Shown: one piece after another, positions 7,749-17,219 of the stretch | How positions within the stretch are numbered: the stretch's first letter is position 1 | Layout: each line of letters starts with the position of its first letter | NCBI GenBank assembly: GCA_020851995.1 | Contig: JADZBO010000216.1 | Coordinates: forward strand, 1-38,168 | Direction of reading: 5' to 3' | DNA length: 38,168 bases | Source of the DNA: Burkholderiaceae bacterium | Lineage (GTDB): Bacteria; Pseudomonadota; Gammaproteobacteria; Burkholderiales; Burkholderiaceae_B | Translations under genes and position numbers: made by a program | The notes under the pieces: generated by a model | What the model saw: the letters and a program-made list of their open reading frames with translations, nothing else | Databases searched by the model: none | What the model was told of the DNA's origin: nothing

Positions 7749-9371
7749 ATGGCCGAACAAGAACTAAAGCTGCATGTCCCCCGCGGCGCCCGCCCCGGAG
7801 TCATGCGTGAACTTGCACTCCGGCCAGTCGCGCGGGTTCGCCTGCGCGCCAGTTACTTTGACACGCCATCGCGCGAACTGGCGCAGGCCGGCGTGGCGCT
7901 GCGCCTTCGCCTGGAAGGCCGCAAGTGGGTACAGACGCTGAAAATGCCGGGCGAACACGCCCTGGCGAGGATCGAACTCAATAACGCCCGCCCGAACCGA
8001 TCCCTTGATCTTGGTGCCTACGTCGGTACGCCGGCCGAGGCCATTCTGGCAGCGCTCAGGGAACCCCTGGGTATCTGCTACGAAACCGATGTGCAGCGTG
8101 TCCTTCGCCTGGTGCGCACACGCCATGGCACCGTCGAGATCGCCTACGACACCGGGCGCCTGCGCGCCGGCGCGCTTGAATTGCCGATTTCGGAAATTGA
8201 ATTCGAACTGATCAGCGGTCGCCTTGCCGCCGTGTTTTCGCTTGGACGTCGCTGGCAAAAGGCCCACGGCCTGGTGGTGGACGCCCGCAGTAAATCCGAG
8301 CGTGGAGATCAGCTGGCACAACTCGATCAACGACTGACCGCCATCGCAGGGGACGCCGAAGCCGCTCTTGCGGCGCGGTCGGCGCTCGTTGCGGACTTCT
8401 GGGCGCCAAGTGGCGCTGCGCCGGTTGCCCTGAACGCAGAAATGAGCGCCGCGCAGGCACTCAGAGCAGTCACCTTCGAATGCCTCGAGCAGATCGTGCG
8501 CAACAGCGCCGTGCTTGCAGAGATTGACACCGCCGGGGTCTGCCGCGCGGCAACCTCCGAGCACATTCACCAATTGCGTGTGGGCGTGCGCAGGCTGCGA
8601 TCCGCCTGGGCGTTGTTTGACGGCATCACGGAGTTGCCACCCGAAAATCTGCGTCAGGAGATCCGGCGATATTTTTCCATGCTCGGCGGAGCCCGCGATG
8701 ACGATGTGTTGCGCGAAGCATTGCTCCCCGTGCTGACCAAGGCCGGCCTTCCCCCCATCGATTTGGGCAATACCTCGAGCGAAGGCGATGACGGCGCATC
8801 GGTGGCCGCCGGACGTGAATTTCAGGGCTGGATACTCGACGTGATGGCCTGGGCGCTCGACGCCGAGCACACTGCCGCGCACCACCCACTCATCATCGCA
8901 GCGCCCGTCCAGACCAAGGCGGGTGCTTTGTCCGGCACGGAACCCGGCGAGCCGGCAAGCCAGGAGTTGCCACCCGTGCCCGCCGCACTGCGCGCAGAGT
9001 TGCGCAATCGCCTGCGCCGCTGGCATCGGCGGATTCTGCGCGAAGGCTTGCGCTTTGCCGAGCTTGATGAGGAAACCCGTCACGACCTGCGCAAACGCGT
9101 CAAGCGTTTGCGCTATGGCCTGCAGTTTTCCGAAGCCCTGCTGCCATCTTCACGCCTCAAGCCCTACCGCAAGAAGCTTGCGGTGGTGCAGGATATTCTT
9201 GGCGACATGAACGATCTGGTTGTCGGCTTTGCCCGCTTTGAGCAGATGCGTGACGCGCAACCTTCGGCCTGGTTCGCTTGCGGCTGGATCCGGTCACGGC
9301 TGGAAACGCTCGCGCAAGAGGCGGCCGAGGCTTTCCGCGAGCTCTCGCGTGCAAAGCGCTTCTGGCGCTAG
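7749..9371 (+). CDS. CYTH and CHAD domain protein (inorganic triphosphatase-like)
   Basis: This 540-residue protein joins a CYTH triphosphate tunnel domain (about residues 1-200) to a CHAD domain (about 240-540). The CYTH signature ExExK is at residues 3-7 (EQELK) right after the start, which fixes the ATG at 7749. The frame opens earlier at a TTG, but that adds no conserved residues. The CHAD part shows the paired basic helices with HIHQLRVGVRRLRS and HDLRKRVKRLRYGL, rich in His and Arg, which bind polyphosphate. E. coli YgiF has this architecture and hydrolyses tripolyphosphate. An insert of about 60 residues rich in Ala, Gly and Pro separates the two halves of CHAD. It is convergent with ftsY. 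Confidence 0.88.
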   Translation: MAEQELKLHVPRGARPGVMRELALRPVARVRLRASYFDTPSRELAQAGVALRLRLEGRKWVQTLKMPGEHALARIELNNARPNRSLDLGAYVGTPAEAILAALREPLGICYETDVQRVLRLVRTRHGTVEIAYDTGRLRAGALELPISEIEFELISGRLAAVFSLGRRWQKAHGLVVDARSKSERGDQLAQLDQRLTAIAGDAEAALAARSALVADFWAPSGAAPVALNAEMSAAQALRAVTFECLEQIVRNSAVLAEIDTAGVCRAATSEHIHQLRVGVRRLRSAWALFDGITELPPENLRQEIRRYFSMLGGARDDDVLREALLPVLTKAGLPPIDLGNTSSEGDDGASVAAGREFQGWILDVMAWALDAEHTAAHHPLIIAAPVQTKAGALSGTEPGEPASQELPPVPAALRAELRNRLRRWHRRILREGLRFAELDEETRHDLRKRVKRLRYGLQFSEALLPSSRLKPYRKKLAVVQDILGDMNDLVVGFARFEQMRDAQPSAWFACGWIRSRLETLAQEAAEAFRELSRAKRFWR

Positions 9372-9407
9372 TGCAGAGTTCACCGCTAGCGTAGTGTTTG
9401 ACGCTAG
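9366..9407. repeat. 18-bp spaced CGCTAG repeats with a stem-loop between convergent genes
   Basis: CGCTAG occurs at 9366, 9384 and 9402, exactly 18 bp apart. The first two 18-bp units share about 12 of 18 bases. The first copy contains the TAG stop of the CYTH-CHAD gene. The second and third copies form a perfect 7-bp stem, CTAGCGT (9386-9392) with ACGCTAG (9401-9407), directly abutting the ftsY stop codon. No T-tract is seen on either strand. It may be a weak bidirectional terminator or only repeat drift. Confidence 0.6.
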
Positions 9408-10605
9408 TTACTGACCAACCAGCGCCGCAGCGAAATCCTGCGCCACAAAAGGTTGCAGATCCTCAAGCCGTTCACCGACGCCGATCCAGTACACCGGAAC
9501 CGGTCGCACTCCCTGACTACCCGCAGCAACCGCAGCCAGCGTACCGCCCTTGGCGGTGCCGTCGAGCTTGGTGACAATCAAACCCGTCAACCCGATCGCG
9601 GCGTCAAATGCCCGGATCTGCGACAACACATTCTGACCCGTATTGCCGTCAACCACCAGCAGCACCTCGTGGGGGGCGCTGGCGTCTGCCTTGGCGATGA
9701 CGCGACGAATTTTTTTCAGCTCGTCCATCAGGTTCAATTGCGTGGGCAAGCGTCCTGCCGTGTCAACCATCACGACATCAATGCCACGCGCCTTTCCCGC
9801 ATGCACGGAGTCAAACGCGACCGCAGCGGGATCCGCGCCTTCCTGTGCAATGACCGTCACGTTATTGCGCGCGCCCCACTCCATCAACTGCTGGCGCGCT
9901 GCGGCACGGAAGGTATCGCCCGCGGCCAGCAGCACCTTGGCGCCCTGACGCTGCAGCGAATAAGCCAACTTGCCGATTGATGTCGTTTTGCCAGCACCGT
10001 TGACGCCTGCAATCATGACGACGAGCGGCTTGACACGACCCACCTCAAACGGCTTCTCGAGCACTTTCAGGTGCTCCGTCAAAAGCACGCGCAAGGCTTG
10101 CCTGACGCCTTCGGAATCCTCAATGCGTTCCTTGCGAACCCGCGCGCGCAAGGCAGTGAGCAGTTTCTCCGTGGCTTCGACGCCCGCATCGGCCATAATG
10201 AGCGCGGTTTCAAGCTCGTCAAACAGAGCCTCGTCGACCTTGACACCGACAAAGAGACTGCCGATGCTCTGACCAGTGCGGGAAAGCCCCTTCCGAAGCC
10301 GGGTGAGCCAGGAGACGCGGGCCGCGGTCGGTGGCGGGGTTGGGCTCGCACCGACCTCGCTGGCGGCAGACTCCGGCAGATCGGCGACGCGATCCGCAGC
10401 GGCGGACTCAGCGCCGACTCCGCTGTATTGGCGGGCGGAATCGGTCGCGACAGCAGGCGTTGCGCCTTGTGGAGTCGCCAGCACTTCAGGTTGCGACCCG
10501 GCTTGCGGGGAGGCACTGGGAGCATCAGCGCCGGGCTGGCTCGCCACATCGGCGGGCGCCACCGCGGGTGCCGCGGGGGGTGTTTTTTTCTTGAAGAAGC
10601 TGAAC

Positions 10606-10607
<2 letters not shown>
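9408..10607 (-). CDS. ftsY: Signal recognition particle receptor FtsY
   Basis: This 399-residue SRP receptor GTPase docks ribosome-SRP complexes at the inner membrane. The N-terminus MFSFFKKKTPP is the usual amphipathic start. A linker rich in Ala, Pro and Ser covers about residues 9-95, the N domain follows, then the G domain with IAGVNGAGKTTSIGKLA (P-loop), DTFRAAARQQL, VDTAGRLPTQ and TKLDGTAKGG. The ATG at 10607 is antiparallel to the rsmD start and the two share a CATG. The frame extends upstream, but that is the complement of rsmD. No clear Shine-Dalgarno sequence precedes the ATG. Its promoter must lie within rsmD. Confidence 0.96.
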
Positions 10608-11960
<1,353 letters not shown>

Positions 11961-12029
11961 GCGGCCTCGCGCGGCGCGCGAAACGCGCACAACGCGTTGC
12001 GCACCGCACTCAGGCGTGAAAATCCTGCT

Positions 12030-12416
12030 TCAACTCGGCCAGTTAACCGGCGCGGCCTCGGGGTGCACCTTCACGAGCCTGCAGGGCATGCCAGCCGCAT
12101 TGCAAAACCAGGTTGCGGCGACATCCCCCTCATCGACCACATCGACCACCTGATCACCGACCCGGGCGGTGCGGCGCACGCTGTCGTCGTCCTCGATGAC
12201 GTCCATCGGGATATCCAGGCGCAGCATCCCCGGGGCGCGCAGAACCAGACTGCCCATGCGAATCGCCGTGGTCACCGCGGCGAGCGCGGGGCATCTGGCC
12301 ACTGGAACCCAGTCGCCCTGTTCATCAACAACGAACCAGCGCCGGTCGTACTCAGCCGCATCCGGCAAATCGATGGCGCCGCAACCGGCGATCGGGGTGT
12401 AGGACTTCGCAATCAT
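12030..12416 (-). CDS. Short MOSC N-terminal beta-barrel domain protein, lacking the MOSC domain
   Basis: The 128-residue product from the ATG at 12416 (MIAKSYTPIAGCGAIDLP) matches the MOSC N-terminal barrel pattern. It has a shortened YPIKSC.GI-like start, then EYDRRWFVVDEQGDWVPVARCPALA and later LRLDIPMDV. Full members continue for about 150 residues into a Cys-containing MOSC domain that handles molybdenum cofactor sulfur. Here a TGA ends the frame after NWPS, and only about 70 bp separate it from the ferredoxin gene. The C-terminal domain is therefore absent, not merely shifted. It may be a truncated relic or a free-standing domain. A longer start at 12491 is possible but looks non-conserved. 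Confidence 0.65.
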   Translation of the reverse strand: MIAKSYTPIAGCGAIDLPDAAEYDRRWFVVDEQGDWVPVARCPALAAVTTAIRMGSLVLRAPGMLRLDIPMDVIEDDDSVRRTARVGDQVVDVVDEGDVAATWFCNAAGMPCRLVKVHPEAAPVNWPS

Positions 12417-12478
12417 CTGGTGGCCAATTTCATCGTTCCAAGGTGGCTCCCATTGTAAGCGGGGCTTTGCTATGCTGA

Positions 12479-12889
<411 letters not shown>

Positions 12890-12989
12890 CCGACTGGCGC
12901 CTGGCGTTTCGAATGCGCCTGGCCCGCGACTCCGCCGCCTGCAGTTCGCCTGTACCAAGACACATAGGGTTTTCCTGAGTGCGCCAGCG

Positions 12990-13018
12990 TTGACAGGTCA
13001 GTAGGCGATATTTAAGAT
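12990..13018 (+). promoter_or_regulatory. Sigma70-type promoter of the catabolic operon
   Basis: A perfect -35 hexamer TTGACA (12990-12995) is followed by a 17-bp spacer and TAAGAT (13013-13018), four of six matches to the -10 consensus. The predicted start of transcription is near 13025. That lies inside the left arm of the inverted repeat at 13026-13049 and about 18 nt before the first possible start codon. Confidence 0.7.
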
Positions 13019-13025
13019 GACTCAC

Positions 13026-13049
13026 GGTTCACCAATCATCAAATGAACC
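13026..13049. promoter_or_regulatory. Inverted repeat over the start of the catabolic operon (possible operator)
   Basis: GGTTCA (13026-13031) and TGAACC (13044-13049) are perfect complements separated by 12 bp. The right arm covers the ATG at 13043. The position, just downstream of the promoter -10 box, suits a repressor operator or a translation-affecting hairpin. It does not match the inverted repeat near the TetR gene. Confidence 0.45.
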
Positions 13050-14059
13050 CGTCCCGATCTATTTCAAATTTAAAGAGACACTCCGTGGGCAAACGATCCC
13101 CAGGCGCTGAAGCGCTGTCGCTGCACAAGATGCTGCTGACGATTCGGGCCGTCGAGAGCAGCCTGACCCGGCTCTTTGCCGATGGCGAGGTTCCCGGCTT
13201 CATCCACCTGAGCATCGGCCAGGAGGCCGTTGCCGCGGGCGTTTGTGCCGCGCTGCGAGATCAGGACACGGTGGCGACAACACACCGCGGGCACGGGCAT
13301 GTGCTGGCGCGCGGTCTCTCGCTTGATCATTTTTTCAGGGAAGTGATGGGCCGGGCGGGCGGCGCCTGCGCTGGCCGTGGCGGCTCGATGCATGTGGCCG
13401 ACATGAATATGGGCATTATTGGTGCCAATGGCATCGTCGGCGCCGGCATCCCGATCGCACTGGGCAGTGCGCTGGCGCATCAGGTCCGTCAGACCGACGC
13501 CGTCGCAGTCACCTTCTTCGGGGATGGCGCGATGGCCGAGGGGGTGCTGCATGAGACCATCAACATGGCCGCGCTCTGGGGTCTGCCCTTGCTGCTGGTG
13601 TGTGAAAACAACGGTTGGTCAGAGTTTTCACCGACCAGCCGTCAGTTCGTCGCGTCGCTTGAAAAGCTGGCCGGCGCGTTTGGCATCAAGCACCAGCGCG
13701 TGGATGGCAACGATGTTGCGGCAGTTGCCGAAGCCGCCCGCGACTGTGTCGCCCAACTGCGGGCGGGCAAGGGGCCGCTGGTGCTTGAATGCATCACGCA
13801 GCGCGTGCGGGGACACTACGAGGGTGACCCGCAAAAGTACCGGCCAGCCGCGGAGCTTGCAGCCATGGAGGCCAACGACCCGATCGCGCGCTCCGAACGC
13901 GCCCTGCTGGCTTTGGGTGTCAAACCGGCTGCGATCCGCAAGCTGCGCGACGAGGTCGACGCGGAGGTCTCGCAGGCAATCGACGCAGCAAGGGCGGACC
14001 CGGAACCTGTGTTTGCTGATGCCTTCGCCGATGTCTACGCCAGTGCGGGGAGGCACTGA
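13043..14059 (+). CDS. Acetoin dehydrogenase-like E1 component, alpha subunit
   Basis: This 338-residue protein is the ThDP-binding alpha subunit of a 2-oxoacid or acetoin dehydrogenase E1. The ThDP motif begins at Gly160 (GDGAMAEG) and ends with Asn189-Asn190 (ENNGWSE). RGGSMHVADMNMGIIGANGIVG is especially like AcoA of acetoin dehydrogenase. With the beta subunit and E2 it would cleave or oxidatively decarboxylate a substrate and pass the acyl group to lipoate. The ATG at 13043 has no Shine-Dalgarno sequence. A GTG at 13085 with AAAGAGA upstream could be the true start, since conserved sequence begins near LSLHKML. It is first in the operon, 3 bp before the beta gene. Confidence 0.9.
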   Translation: MNPSRSISNLKRHSVGKRSPGAEALSLHKMLLTIRAVESSLTRLFADGEVPGFIHLSIGQEAVAAGVCAALRDQDTVATTHRGHGHVLARGLSLDHFFREVMGRAGGACAGRGGSMHVADMNMGIIGANGIVGAGIPIALGSALAHQVRQTDAVAVTFFGDGAMAEGVLHETINMAALWGLPLLLVCENNGWSEFSPTSRQFVASLEKLAGAFGIKHQRVDGNDVAAVAEAARDCVAQLRAGKGPLVLECITQRVRGHYEGDPQKYRPAAELAAMEANDPIARSERALLALGVKPAAIRKLRDEVDAEVSQAIDAARADPEPVFADAFADVYASAGRH

Positions 14060-14062
14060 TCC

Positions 14063-15034
14063 ATGGCCGAGATGAAATACACCCAGGCGGTCAACGCAGC
14101 GATCACCGACGCGATGACCGCCGACCAGAGCGTGATCCTGTTTGGCGAAGACGTTGCAGAAGCGGGCGGATCGTTCAAGGCAACCCGCGGGCTGCTGGAG
14201 GCCTTTGGTCCGGCGCGCGTGCGCGACACCCCGATTTCGGAAGCCAGCATCGTATCGATGGCCGTGGGCGCGGCCATGACCGGTCTCAAGCCGATTGTCG
14301 AAATCATGTTCATGGACTTCGTCACGCTGGCCATGGATGCGCTGGTGAATCAGGCCGCAAAGGCGCACTTCATGTTCGGTGGGCGGGCAAGTGTGCCGAT
14401 GGTCCTACGAACGCCGCACGGCGGCGGGCTCAACGCAGGGCCGCAGCATTCGCAATGTCTTGAGGCCTGGATCGCCCATATCCCCGGTCTCAAGGTGGTG
14501 TGCCCGAGCAACCCGCAAGATGTCTATTCGCTGCTGCGCGCCGCGATCAACGATCCCAACCCGGTGGTCTTCATTGAGCACAAAGGGATGTACGGGATCA
14601 AGGGCGACGTCGATCCCGGCCAAACGGTCGACATCGGCTCCGCGCGGATCGCGCGACCAGGCCGTGATGTCACCCTCGTCACCTATGGATCGACGGTTCA
14701 CACGGCAGTCCGGGTTGCGAATGCACTGGCGACGGAAGGCATCGAGACCGAGATCATCGATCTGCGCAGCCTGCAACCCTGGGACGAGGCCGCCGTGCAC
14801 GCCTCGGTGGCACGCACCCACCGCCTGGTCATCGCACACGAGGCGGTCGAAGCGTTCGGCGTTGGCGCCGAAATCGCCGCGCGCATGGCAGACGTGGCGT
14901 TTGACGAACTGGACGCGCCCATTCTGCGTGTGGGAGCACCCTTCATGCCAGTGCCGTTCGCGCGATCTCTTGAAGCACAGTACGCCGTCAGCGACGAACG
15001 CCTGCGCGCCGCCATCCGAAAAATGATCGCCTAG
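14063..15034 (+). CDS. Acetoin dehydrogenase-like E1 component, beta subunit
   Basis: This 323-residue protein is the transketolase-type partner of the E1 alpha subunit. FGEDVAEAGGSFKATRGL, DTPISEASIVSMAVGAAMTGLKP and VLRTPHGGGLNAGPQHSQ mark the pyrimidine-binding domain, including the Glu that activates ThDP. The C-terminal half (about residues 195-323) is the transketolase C domain with EIIDLRSLQPWDEA. Length is standard. It is translated from an ATG 3 bp after E1 alpha and is followed by an enoyl-CoA hydratase gene rather than E2. Confidence 0.93.
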   Translation: MAEMKYTQAVNAAITDAMTADQSVILFGEDVAEAGGSFKATRGLLEAFGPARVRDTPISEASIVSMAVGAAMTGLKPIVEIMFMDFVTLAMDALVNQAAKAHFMFGGRASVPMVLRTPHGGGLNAGPQHSQCLEAWIAHIPGLKVVCPSNPQDVYSLLRAAINDPNPVVFIEHKGMYGIKGDVDPGQTVDIGSARIARPGRDVTLVTYGSTVHTAVRVANALATEGIETEIIDLRSLQPWDEAAVHASVARTHRLVIAHEAVEAFGVGAEIAARMADVAFDELDAPILRVGAPFMPVPFARSLEAQYAVSDERLRAAIRKMIA

Positions 15035-15086
15035 TGATCTGCCAGATCACGAGCAACCTGAACCGAATCCAAGGAGCCAGCCCACC

Positions 15087-15875
15087 ATGAGCGAAGACAA
15101 CGCTATCCTGATCGAACGCCGCGACGCAGTCGGCATCCTGACCATCAACCGGCCAAAGACGCTCAATGCGCTGAACATACCGACGCTGCTCGAGCTTGAA
15201 TCGGCGCTCACTGAACTCGAAAGCGACGCATCGATCCGTGTCATCGTGGTCACAGGCGCCGGCGAACGCGCCTTCGTGGCCGGCGGCGACATCGCGGATC
15301 TGGATAGTCGCCAGGGATTGCCCCACTATCAGGAATTCGCCGAAATCATTCATCGGGTGTTTCGTCGTTTCGAAGATTGCGACAAACCCACGATTGCCGC
15401 CGTCAACGGCTGGGCGCTCGGCGGCGGAACCGAGCTCATTCTGGCCACGGATATCCGGATCGTGTCTGACAAGGCCAGACTGGGCGTGCCGGAAATCACG
15501 CTGGGGCTGTTTCCGGGTGCCGGCGGCTCGCAACGTCTGATCCGCCAGATTCCACTGTGCCGTGCCAAGGAACTGATGTTCACAGGGGATCAGATCACCG
15601 CCACTGAGGCCGTGGCGCTGGGCCTGTGCAACCGCGTCGTGCCGGCCGGGGAACTGATGCAGGAAGTCATGACGACGGCCACGAAGATCGCCGCAAAATC
15701 GCCGCTGGTACTCAAACTGCTCAAGCGCAATCTTCGGTCGGGGCAGGAAATGCCGCTCGGTGCTGCGCTTTCGCATGAACAGGCCATGATCAGCCTGGTG
15801 CTCGACGCCCGCGACGCGCATGAAGGCTGTCAGGCGTTTCTGCAAAAGCGCAGCCCGGACTTCAAGGGAATCTGA
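15087..15875 (+). CDS. Enoyl-CoA hydratase
   Basis: This 262-residue crotonase adds water across an enoyl-CoA double bond. Both catalytic Glu are present: Glu116 in LGGGTEL and Glu136 in VPEITLG, spaced 20 residues apart as in classical hydratase. The oxyanion-hole segments FVAGGDIADL and GWALGGG are intact. A Shine-Dalgarno AAGGAG precedes the ATG at 15087. The gene lies between E1 beta (52 bp upstream) and E2 (1 bp downstream), an unusual insertion into a 2-oxoacid dehydrogenase gene set. This suggests the hydratase and the complex act on the same pathway. Confidence 0.93.
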   Translation: MSEDNAILIERRDAVGILTINRPKTLNALNIPTLLELESALTELESDASIRVIVVTGAGERAFVAGGDIADLDSRQGLPHYQEFAEIIHRVFRRFEDCDKPTIAAVNGWALGGGTELILATDIRIVSDKARLGVPEITLGLFPGAGGSQRLIRQIPLCRAKELMFTGDQITATEAVALGLCNRVVPAGELMQEVMTTATKIAAKSPLVLKLLKRNLRSGQEMPLGAALSHEQAMISLVLDARDAHEGCQAFLQKRSPDFKGI

Positions 15876-15876
15876 C

Positions 15877-17193
15877 GTGAAGCGTGCGCTGCTTATGCCG
15901 AAGCTGGGGCTGACGATGACCGAAGGGTCCATCGCCGACTGGATGGTGGGTGCTTCGCAACGGTTCAAGGCTGGCCAGGGTCTGTTTGTCGTTGAGACCG
16001 ACAAGGTCGCCAATGAAATTTCGGCCGACGGCGACGGCGTGCTTCTCGAAATCGCAGTGCAAATTGGCGAAACCGTTCCCGTCGGCACCGTCATCGGCTA
16101 CTGGGAAGACGCGGCCGACACGGCTGCGACACCTGCAGCGGGATCTGGCCGGGAGGTGGCGGCAACCACGAATCGCACTGCGCCTGTGCCAGCACGCCCA
16201 ACTGCTTCGCCAGCACCGGCCCTATCGGCCAGGACGGGTTCGTCTGATCCCGCCGTGCCGGTGGCGACAGCCGCGTCGACACGCATCATTGCCTCGCCCT
16301 ACGCGCGACGTCTGGCGCGCGAGCGCGGCGTGCCGCTTGACCGCATCACGGGCACGGGGCCGAACGGCCGCATCGTCGCGCGCGACGTTCCGGAGGCCGC
16401 CCCCCAAACCGTCGCAACGGCGAGCGCACGGACGGCACACAATGCCCCGGCGCTTTCGACCGAGTCTCAGCCGGTTGCGCGTGCCGCATCGACAGCACCT
16501 GACACCCACTACGACCTGATCGCCCCGAGCGCCCGACAGGCGACTGCGGCACGCCGTCTTGCACAGGGCAAACAGGAGACGCCGCACTTCTATCTGGCGC
16601 TTGAAGCAGACGTCAGTGCGCTGATTTCCTTGCGCAAGGAGATCAACGACGCCGCGTTGGGCGTACGCCTGACGCTGAATCATTTCATCGTCAAGGCGGT
16701 GATCGACGCGCTGCGCAAGCATCCGAATTTGAACCGGGTCTGGTCCGACCAGGGAATCATGGCGTTCCGGCGGGTGGATGTCGGCATCGCGATCGACACC
16801 CCGGGCGGGCTGCTGGCGCCGGCGCTCACGGATGTGGGCGGTGTCACGATTCGCGAGCTCGCAGCGCGCCTTGCCGATCTCGCCGGGCGCGCGCGCGCCG
16901 GTGCGATCACCGCCGCCGATCAGGGTACCCCCGCCATCACGGTCTCAAACGCCGGCATGCACAACGTGACGTATATGACGTCGATTATCAACCCGGGCCA
17001 GGCCATGATTCTCGGCGTCGGCAGCATCCGGGGCGTCTTTCGGCCCGACGACAAGGGCCAGCCGGTGCTTCGCCAGGAGCTTGGACTCGTGCTTTCCGCG
17101 GATCACCGAGTGATGGATGGCGTCGCTGGACTTGAGTTTCTCAATGCGATCGTTCATTGTCTCGAACGACCCGCGCAGTTGCTGCTTCACTGA
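15877..17193 (+). CDS. Dihydrolipoamide acyltransferase (E2)
   Basis: This 438-residue E2 core protein has an N-terminal lipoyl domain (residues 1-78, lipoyl-Lys43 in ETDKVANEI) and an Ala/Pro/Thr-rich linker. A peripheral subunit-binding domain follows near 136-170 (SPYARRLARERGVPLDRITGTGPNGRI), then a second linker and the acyltransferase domain from about 215. The catalytic motif DHRVMDG starts at Asp409, with His410. The start is the GTG at 15877, 1 bp after the hydratase stop, with AAGGGAA upstream giving a good Shine-Dalgarno. No E3 gene is in the cluster, so a shared lipoamide dehydrogenase must serve it. Confidence 0.94.
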   Translation: MKRALLMPKLGLTMTEGSIADWMVGASQRFKAGQGLFVVETDKVANEISADGDGVLLEIAVQIGETVPVGTVIGYWEDAADTAATPAAGSGREVAATTNRTAPVPARPTASPAPALSARTGSSDPAVPVATAASTRIIASPYARRLARERGVPLDRITGTGPNGRIVARDVPEAAPQTVATASARTAHNAPALSTESQPVARAASTAPDTHYDLIAPSARQATAARRLAQGKQETPHFYLALEADVSALISLRKEINDAALGVRLTLNHFIVKAVIDALRKHPNLNRVWSDQGIMAFRRVDVGIAIDTPGGLLAPALTDVGGVTIRELAARLADLAGRARAGAITAADQGTPAITVSNAGMHNVTYMTSIINPGQAMILGVGSIRGVFRPDDKGQPVLRQELGLVLSADHRVMDGVAGLEFLNAIVHCLERPAQLLLH

Positions 17194-17219
17194 ATCGCAG
17201 ATCCATTTCATAAGGTGCC

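Noticed and set aside
11961-12029. Rho-independent terminator after the ferredoxin gene
   Set aside because: GC-rich inverted repeats are present, but no T-tract follows on either strand, so I do not call a terminator.
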